Assembly (NCBI GenBank): GCA_910585745.1
Contig: CAJUFM010000040.1
Location: forward strand, 1 to 26,201
Direction of reading: 5' to 3'
Length of the DNA stretch: 26,201 bases
Source of the DNA: an uncultured Eubacterium sp.
GTDB taxonomy: Bacteria > Bacillota > Clostridia > Lachnospirales > Lachnospiraceae
The notes beneath the pieces are model-generated. The model saw only the letters and a program-made list of their open reading frames with translations, ran no database searches and was not told where the DNA came from. The translations under genes and the position numbers were made by a program. Positions 23,322 to 26,201 of this stretch are shown piece by piece; position 1 is the stretch's first letter; each line of letters begins with the position of its first letter.

Positions 23322-23516
23322 CTAGCTTGACGGCGCGAGTTTGAACCCTGTTTCGTCCTGCGCTATCACAATCCGAAATCTTCGACCTCCGTTTGTGATT
23401 TTCCAATTTACAAGAAAACGGAATGAAACGTACTGGAGGTACGTTGATTGACGTTGACGCAGTAAATTAGAAAATCACAGGCGGAGGCAGGGTTCAAATT
23501 TGCGCCGTCAAGCTAG
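23322..23516 (+). repeat. 195-bp long inverted-repeat element (MITE-like or structured RNA)
   Basis: Outer arms 23322-23350 and 23488-23516 match at 27 of 29 positions; both differences become G-U pairs in RNA. Inner arms 23386-23411 and 23462-23487 match at 23 of 26, two of the three differences again being G-U. The right arms are contiguous, while the left arms are split by 35 bases (23351-23385). The tip holds AACGTAC-TGGAG-GTACGTT (23427-23445). A competing 7-bp pairing exists within the left side (ATCACAA 23365-23371 with TTGTGAT 23393-23399). There is no open frame of note and no T-run. The remaining bases of this gap (23274-23321 and 23517-23571) show a small ACACT/AGTGT hairpin and an AT-rich leader with a strong ribosome binding site for the next gene. 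Confidence 0.75.
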
Positions 23517-23571
23517 CACAAAATAAAACAGAGTTTAAATTACACCATTATTATACTGAGGAGGGAACAGC

Positions 23572-23901
23572 ATGGAGAAACGGTTGAAACAGTATTTAGA
23601 ATTTTACCGGAGTGTGGCAGCGGGAGAGAAGGAAATCGGGGAAAGAGAGTCCTTTCGCCGGGAGATGCTGGTTCAGATACAGTTTTTCCAGCATGAGAGA
23701 CTTATTCATCTGATCGTGACGGTGCTTTTTGCGCTGCTGGCGGTCATTACGATCCTGGCAAGCCTGATCATACAGGAGCCGGCAGTATTTCTTCTGTGCC
23801 TGATGTTTTTTGTGCTTTTGATTCCCTACATACGGCATTATTATATTTTGGAAAATGGGGTGCAGAAGCTGTATGAGTATTATGACCGGATTGAATTATA
23901 A
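23572..23901 (+). CDS. Small two-helix membrane protein, hypothetical
   Basis: A 109-residue protein not recognised as a known family. A charged, probably helical N-terminus of about 40 residues (MEKRLKQYLEFYRS, GEKEIGERESFRRE) is followed by two membrane segments (about 44-65 and 70-90) and a short tyrosine-rich tail (ENGVQKLYEYYDRIEL). The ATG is well supported by GAGGAGGG six bases upstream. It stands between the long inverted repeat and the DGR promoter, and nothing ties it functionally to either. Confidence 0.75.
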   Translation: MEKRLKQYLEFYRSVAAGEKEIGERESFRREMLVQIQFFQHERLIHLIVTVLFALLAVITILASLIIQEPAVFLLCLMFFVLLIPYIRHYYILENGVQKLYEYYDRIEL

Positions 23902-23961
23902 GTAAAGCCTAAGTATATGCCGGGTGAAAGATATTAGATCGTCTCAAAATGTTTGCATTAT

Positions 23962-23990
23962 TTGACAGTAGAATCTCCTTGTACTATCAT
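23962..23990 (+). promoter_or_regulatory. Near-consensus promoter of the diversity-generating retroelement
   Basis: TTGACA (23962-23967), exactly 17 bp, TATCAT (23985-23990). Transcription would begin near 23997, about 24 nt before the avd ATG, and would read through avd, the template repeat and the reverse transcriptase gene. Its position also shows that the longer avd frame starting at 23949 is not the real one. Confidence 0.8.
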
Positions 23991-24020
23991 GAGAGTGAAA
24001 ATGGTTTCAAGGAGGCTGGC

Positions 24021-24413
24021 ATGAGAAGAGGGACGGAGAGTGAACTCACTGTAATTACAAGGGCAAAGGAATTAGCTCAGTACATATTAACGGTTACGGA
24101 TAAATCTCCGAAAAAGTTTCGTTTTACACTGACCAGCAGACTGCAGAATTATTCTCTGTCTGTGATCGAATCTCTGTACAAAGCCAATCATGTATTTTTA
24201 GGCAGTTCATCGCAGAGAGACCTTCAGTTTGAAAAGAGACTTACACTACAGCACGAGGCGATGACACAGCTCCGTCTTCTGTCATATCTTTCCATGGTGG
24301 CGAGAGAATGCCAGTGCATTCTTCCAAGACAGCAGGCGCAGATATCCTCAAAGGTTATGGAAACCCAGCGGCTATTGTATGCCTGGATGAAGAGTGATGA
24401 AACCAGAAAGTAA
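24021..24413 (+). CDS. avd: DGR accessory variability determinant (Avd-like four-helix protein)
   Basis: A 130-residue, helix-rich, basic protein with the size and pattern of Avd, the pentameric four-helix partner that binds the DGR reverse transcriptase and template RNA. Visible features: ELTVITRAKELAQYILTVT, then KKFRFTLTSRLQNYSLSVIE, a central basic helix (FEKRLTLQHEAMTQLRLLSYL) and a final helix (QAQISSKVMETQRLLYAW). The KFRFTL..RLQ..SL..IE arrangement is typical of Avd and related bacterial four-helix proteins. The start at 24021 is fixed by AAGGAGG five bases upstream and by the promoter lying inside the longer frame. Its stop comes three bases before the template repeat, and the RT follows. 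Identification rests on size, pattern and context together. Confidence 0.86.
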   Translation: MRRGTESELTVITRAKELAQYILTVTDKSPKKFRFTLTSRLQNYSLSVIESLYKANHVFLGSSSQRDLQFEKRLTLQHEAMTQLRLLSYLSMVARECQCILPRQQAQISSKVMETQRLLYAWMKSDETRK

Positions 24414-24416
24414 CAC

Positions 24417-24599
24417 TGGGATCCGGTTGAAGATGATTGGTGGCTCCGGTCCCCGGGCAACAATAGTAATAACGCTTCCAACGTGAATAACAATGGAAAT
24501 GTCAATACGAATGGCAACAATGTCAACAACAATAATAATGCCGCCCGGCCGGATTTGCGTGTACAACATTGCCTGAAATTATTTCCGGGGGGGAAATAA
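24417..24599 (+). repeat. DGR template repeat (TR)
   Basis: Read in the frame starting at 24417, this non-coding stretch spells DDWWLRSPG followed by a block where 18 of 27 codons (24459-24539) are AAC or AAT, then AARPDL, and the frame ends in TAA at 24597. AAY codons are the hallmark of DGR templates, because adenine mutagenesis turns them into many residues but never a stop. WWLRSPG and RPxL are what DUF6273-type target proteins carry at their C-termini, so the TR mirrors the expected variable repeat of the gene at 25802. A 13-base pure G/C block (24540-24552) directly follows the A-rich part and fits the initiation-of-mutagenic-homology element. Exact ends need the variable repeat, which is outside the window. 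Confidence 0.9.
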
Positions 24600-24600
24600 T
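24578..24600 (+). other. Perfect 9-bp hairpin with G5 loop at the TR 3' end
   Basis: ATTATTTCC pairs perfectly with GGAAATAAT around five G. It ends on the TAA that closes the TR reading frame. Hairpins or cruciforms just after the homology-initiation site are known near DGR variable repeats, and this may be the template-side counterpart. Confidence 0.65.
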
Positions 24601-24747
24601 CCGTGCACTCATGCAAAGGAACCGGATTCCATCCCGTAAGGGAAAACATATGCTGCCGGAAGACAGGACGGAACCTTCTTTTCTGAATTTTGGGAAATTT
24701 ATTTATTGGATTTCTCCCGGCAGCCTGTATGATAAGGGGGATATCCG
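24600..24747 (+). ncRNA. Spacer part of the DGR template RNA
   Basis: This gap between the TR and RT has no supported gene and is probably the 3' spacer of the template RNA that RT-Avd bind and prime from. It contains a GNRA-type hairpin (TCCC-GTAA-GGGA, 24632-24643) and a perfect 8-bp long-range pairing (GCTGCCGG 24652-24659 with CCGGCAGC 24717-24724) that would close a 57-base loop. The RT ribosome binding site (AAGGGGGAT) lies at its end. Confidence 0.6.
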
Positions 24748-25818
24748 ATGGAAGAATATGAACGGGTCTATTGTTATGAAAGCCTGTACCAGGCACATAA
24801 ACTGGCGAGAAGAGGAAAACAGGACACCAGAGAAGTGATTCTATATGAAATGAGGCTGTCGGAGCATATCGAACGCCTGAGCTATCATATAAAAGGACAT
24901 ACATACCGTATCCAGGGGTACCGCAAATTCCGCATCTATGATCCCAAAGAAAGAGAGATCCAGGCACTTTGTTATGGGGACCGGATTGTCCAGCACAGTT
25001 TATGTGACAATGTTCTGGGACCATACCTGGAAAAGCATCTGATCTATGACAACAGTGCATGCCGAAAGGGAAAGGGAACGCATTTTGCCCTTGACAGACT
25101 GACAGGTTTTCTGAGAGAATATAATAGAAAATATGGAGAAAAGGGTTATATACTCAAATGCGATGTAAAAAAGTACTTTGCCTCCATCGACCATATTATC
25201 TTAAAAGAAGGGATAAGCAGAATGGCTTTGTCAGAAGACGTGAAATGGCTGCTGGAGACGATTGTGGACAGTTATGAGTGCGAACCGGGGAGGGGTCTGC
25301 CCATGGGCAATCAGACCAGCCAGTGGTTTGCCCTGTACTATCTGGACGGGCTGGACCGTCTGATCAAAGAGAAAATGCGGATAAAATATTACACGAGGTA
25401 TATGGATGATATGATCCTGATCCACCCGGACAAAGATTATCTGAAAGAGTGCCTGCATGAGATGAAAACTTATCTGACAAAAGAACTAAAGCTGGAATTC
25501 AATGAGAAGACGCAGATCCACGCCATCCGGCAGGGAGTGGACTTTCTCGGATTTCATTTTTATCTGACGGAGACGGGAAAAGTGATCCGCACCTTGCGGC
25601 AGTCAGCTAAGAAACGCCTGAAGCGCAGGCTTAGGAACTACCGCCATGCCTATGGGGAGGGAAAGATCGAACTGGAAGCCATCAGCCAGAGTGTGGCGAG
25701 CTATAAGGGACACTTAAAACATGCCCACACATACCGGCTGCAGAAAAATATATGGAAACATTTCATACTCAGAAGAAAACATCCAGAGGAGGACTATGAA
25801 CATGAAGAAAAAGAGTAA
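24748..25818 (+). CDS. DGR-type reverse transcriptase
   Basis: A 356-residue RNA-directed DNA polymerase. The catalytic aspartates are Asp139 (LKCDVKKYFASID) and Asp220-Asp221 in YTRYMDDMILI. Motif 4 reads LPMGNQTSQWFA (residues 185-196): the GxxxSQ form characteristic of DGR reverse transcriptases, where group II intron and retron enzymes usually have QGxxxSP. VDFLGFHFY and the basic KKRLKRRLRNYR belong to the thumb region. There is no maturase or endonuclease domain, consistent with a DGR. The ATG at 24748 has AGGGGG about seven bases upstream. It would make cDNA from the TR and, with Avd, introduce adenine-specific changes. The last 17 bp overlap the start of the secreted target gene. Confidence 0.95.
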   Translation: MEEYERVYCYESLYQAHKLARRGKQDTREVILYEMRLSEHIERLSYHIKGHTYRIQGYRKFRIYDPKEREIQALCYGDRIVQHSLCDNVLGPYLEKHLIYDNSACRKGKGTHFALDRLTGFLREYNRKYGEKGYILKCDVKKYFASIDHIILKEGISRMALSEDVKWLLETIVDSYECEPGRGLPMGNQTSQWFALYYLDGLDRLIKEKMRIKYYTRYMDDMILIHPDKDYLKECLHEMKTYLTKELKLEFNEKTQIHAIRQGVDFLGFHFYLTETGKVIRTLRQSAKKRLKRRLRNYRHAYGEGKIELEAISQSVASYKGHLKHAHTYRLQKNIWKHFILRRKHPEEDYEHEEKE

Positions 25819-26201
25819 ACGATCACTGGCGCTGCTTCTCATCAGCGCCCTGCTGGCAGGAATTCTGCCCCTGTCCGGATCAGCTCCGGTTCAGGCGGCG
25901 GGCTATGGTCTGAACAACCCCACAACTGATGCCAATGGCGTCACCACATGGGACTGTATCTGGTTCGGGAACTACTGGCAGGAGGACACCAACGGGGATG
26001 GTAAGGCCGATAAAAACGATGCGAAGCAGCCGATCAAGTGGCGGGTGCTGTCGGTGGAGGGCGACGATGTATTTCTGCTGGCGGATAAAAACCTGGACTG
26101 CCAGATGTATAATAATACATCTACAGGTGTCACCTGGGAGACCTGTACGATGCGCAGCTGGCTGAACGGCTACGGGGGAGAAATAAACAAGGACGGGAAG
26201 G
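25802..26201 (+). CDS. Secreted DUF6273-like protein, predicted DGR target (partial, 3' end outside window)
   Basis: The first 133 codons are present. A signal peptide (KKKSKR, hydrophobic core, cleavage after APVQA at about residue 32) has no lipobox cysteine. The mature part shows WDCIWFGNYWQ, a Ca-binding-like loop DTNGDGKADKND, and then the DUF6273 pattern IKWRVLSVEGDDVFLLADK, followed by VTWETCTMRSWLNGYG. This family resembles the C-type-lectin/formylglycine-enzyme-like folds used as DGR display scaffolds and usually ends in a WWLRSPG...RP.L segment, which is what the upstream TR encodes. The ATG at 25802 overlaps the RT by 17 bp and has AGAGGAGG upstream, so it should be coupled to RT translation. 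The predicted variable repeat lies beyond 26201, so the target role is inference from context. Confidence 0.85.
   Translation, partial: MKKKSKRSLALLLISALLAGILPLSGSAPVQAAGYGLNNPTTDANGVTTWDCIWFGNYWQEDTNGDGKADKNDAKQPIKWRVLSVEGDDVFLLADKNLDCQMYNNTSTGVTWETCTMRSWLNGYGGEINKDGK

Noticed and set aside
23481..23516. A tRNA-like T-arm (GGTTCAAATTTGCGCC)
   Set aside because: No anticodon arm, acceptor stem or D-arm can be formed around it; the bases belong to the long inverted repeat.
23949..24020. A longer N-terminus for the Avd-like protein
   Set aside because: The extra 24 codons contain the -35 and -10 promoter elements, while AAGGAGG stands directly before the ATG at 24021.
24459..24539. A microsatellite or low-complexity AAC/AAT repeat
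   Set aside because: The codons are not a regular tandem unit, are interleaved with fixed codons in one frame, and sit between avd and a DGR reverse transcriptase, so a template repeat explains them better.
24569..24838. An 89-codon plus-strand open frame between the TR and RT
   Set aside because: It starts inside the TR region, has no ribosome binding site, and overlaps the RT gene in another frame; the stretch is better explained as template RNA spacer.
24748..25818. Group II intron maturase or retron reverse transcriptase
   Set aside because: There is no maturase or endonuclease domain or intron structure; motif 4 is GxxxSQ, and Avd and TR are adjacent, which together point to a DGR.

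Overview
This window looks like a chromosomal segment from a gut-type member of the Clostridia, most likely Lachnospiraceae. The signs are an addB-addA pair, a clpC-radA neighbourhood, a small beta-rich protein of the kind often auto-named 'endosialidase' in that family, AGGAGG-type ribosome binding sites, and many secreted proteins with Thr/Pro/Ala linkers. No rRNA, tRNA or CRISPR array was seen.

Layout. (1) 1-4514: the 3' part of addB and complete addA, a recombination helicase-nuclease. (2) 4529-11035: a closely spaced run of a SAM methyltransferase, a secreted SH3/glucosaminidase, a membrane-anchored cohesin-like/cadherin-like surface protein, and clpC. (3) 11056-14266: a new promoter, a small conserved protein, a hairpin, radA, two small membrane proteins, and a clear intrinsic terminator. 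(4) 14301-19865: a near-consensus promoter followed by cysD, cysN (with a degenerate APS-kinase-like tail), a separate intact cysC, and an arylsulfate-sulfotransferase-like protein that overlaps cysC. This looks like a self-contained sulfate-activation and sulfonation module with no sulfate-reduction genes beside it. (5) 19827-21984, minus strand: an M14 metallopeptidase and an unusual ClC-family protein. (6) 22071-23273: tmcAL, divergent from the ClC gene, followed by a 195-bp long inverted-repeat element and a small membrane protein. (7) 23962 to the window end: a diversity-generating retroelement (DGR). It has a strong promoter, avd, a template repeat (TR) that is almost pure AAC/AAT codons and ends in a G/C block, a structured spacer, a DGR-type reverse transcriptase, and the first 133 codons of a secreted DUF6273-like protein. 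The variable repeat should lie at that protein's C-terminus, beyond the window.

The two regions most worth follow-up are the DGR and the PAPS-forming operon with its cytosolic-looking arylsulfotransferase. In the DGR, the RT and Avd should copy the TR with adenine mutagenesis into the 3' end of the adjacent secreted protein gene. In the sulfonation module, CysD/CysN make APS, CysC makes PAPS, and the last gene may use it, or a sulfate ester, to sulfonate small aromatic or steroidal compounds. This last step is inference.
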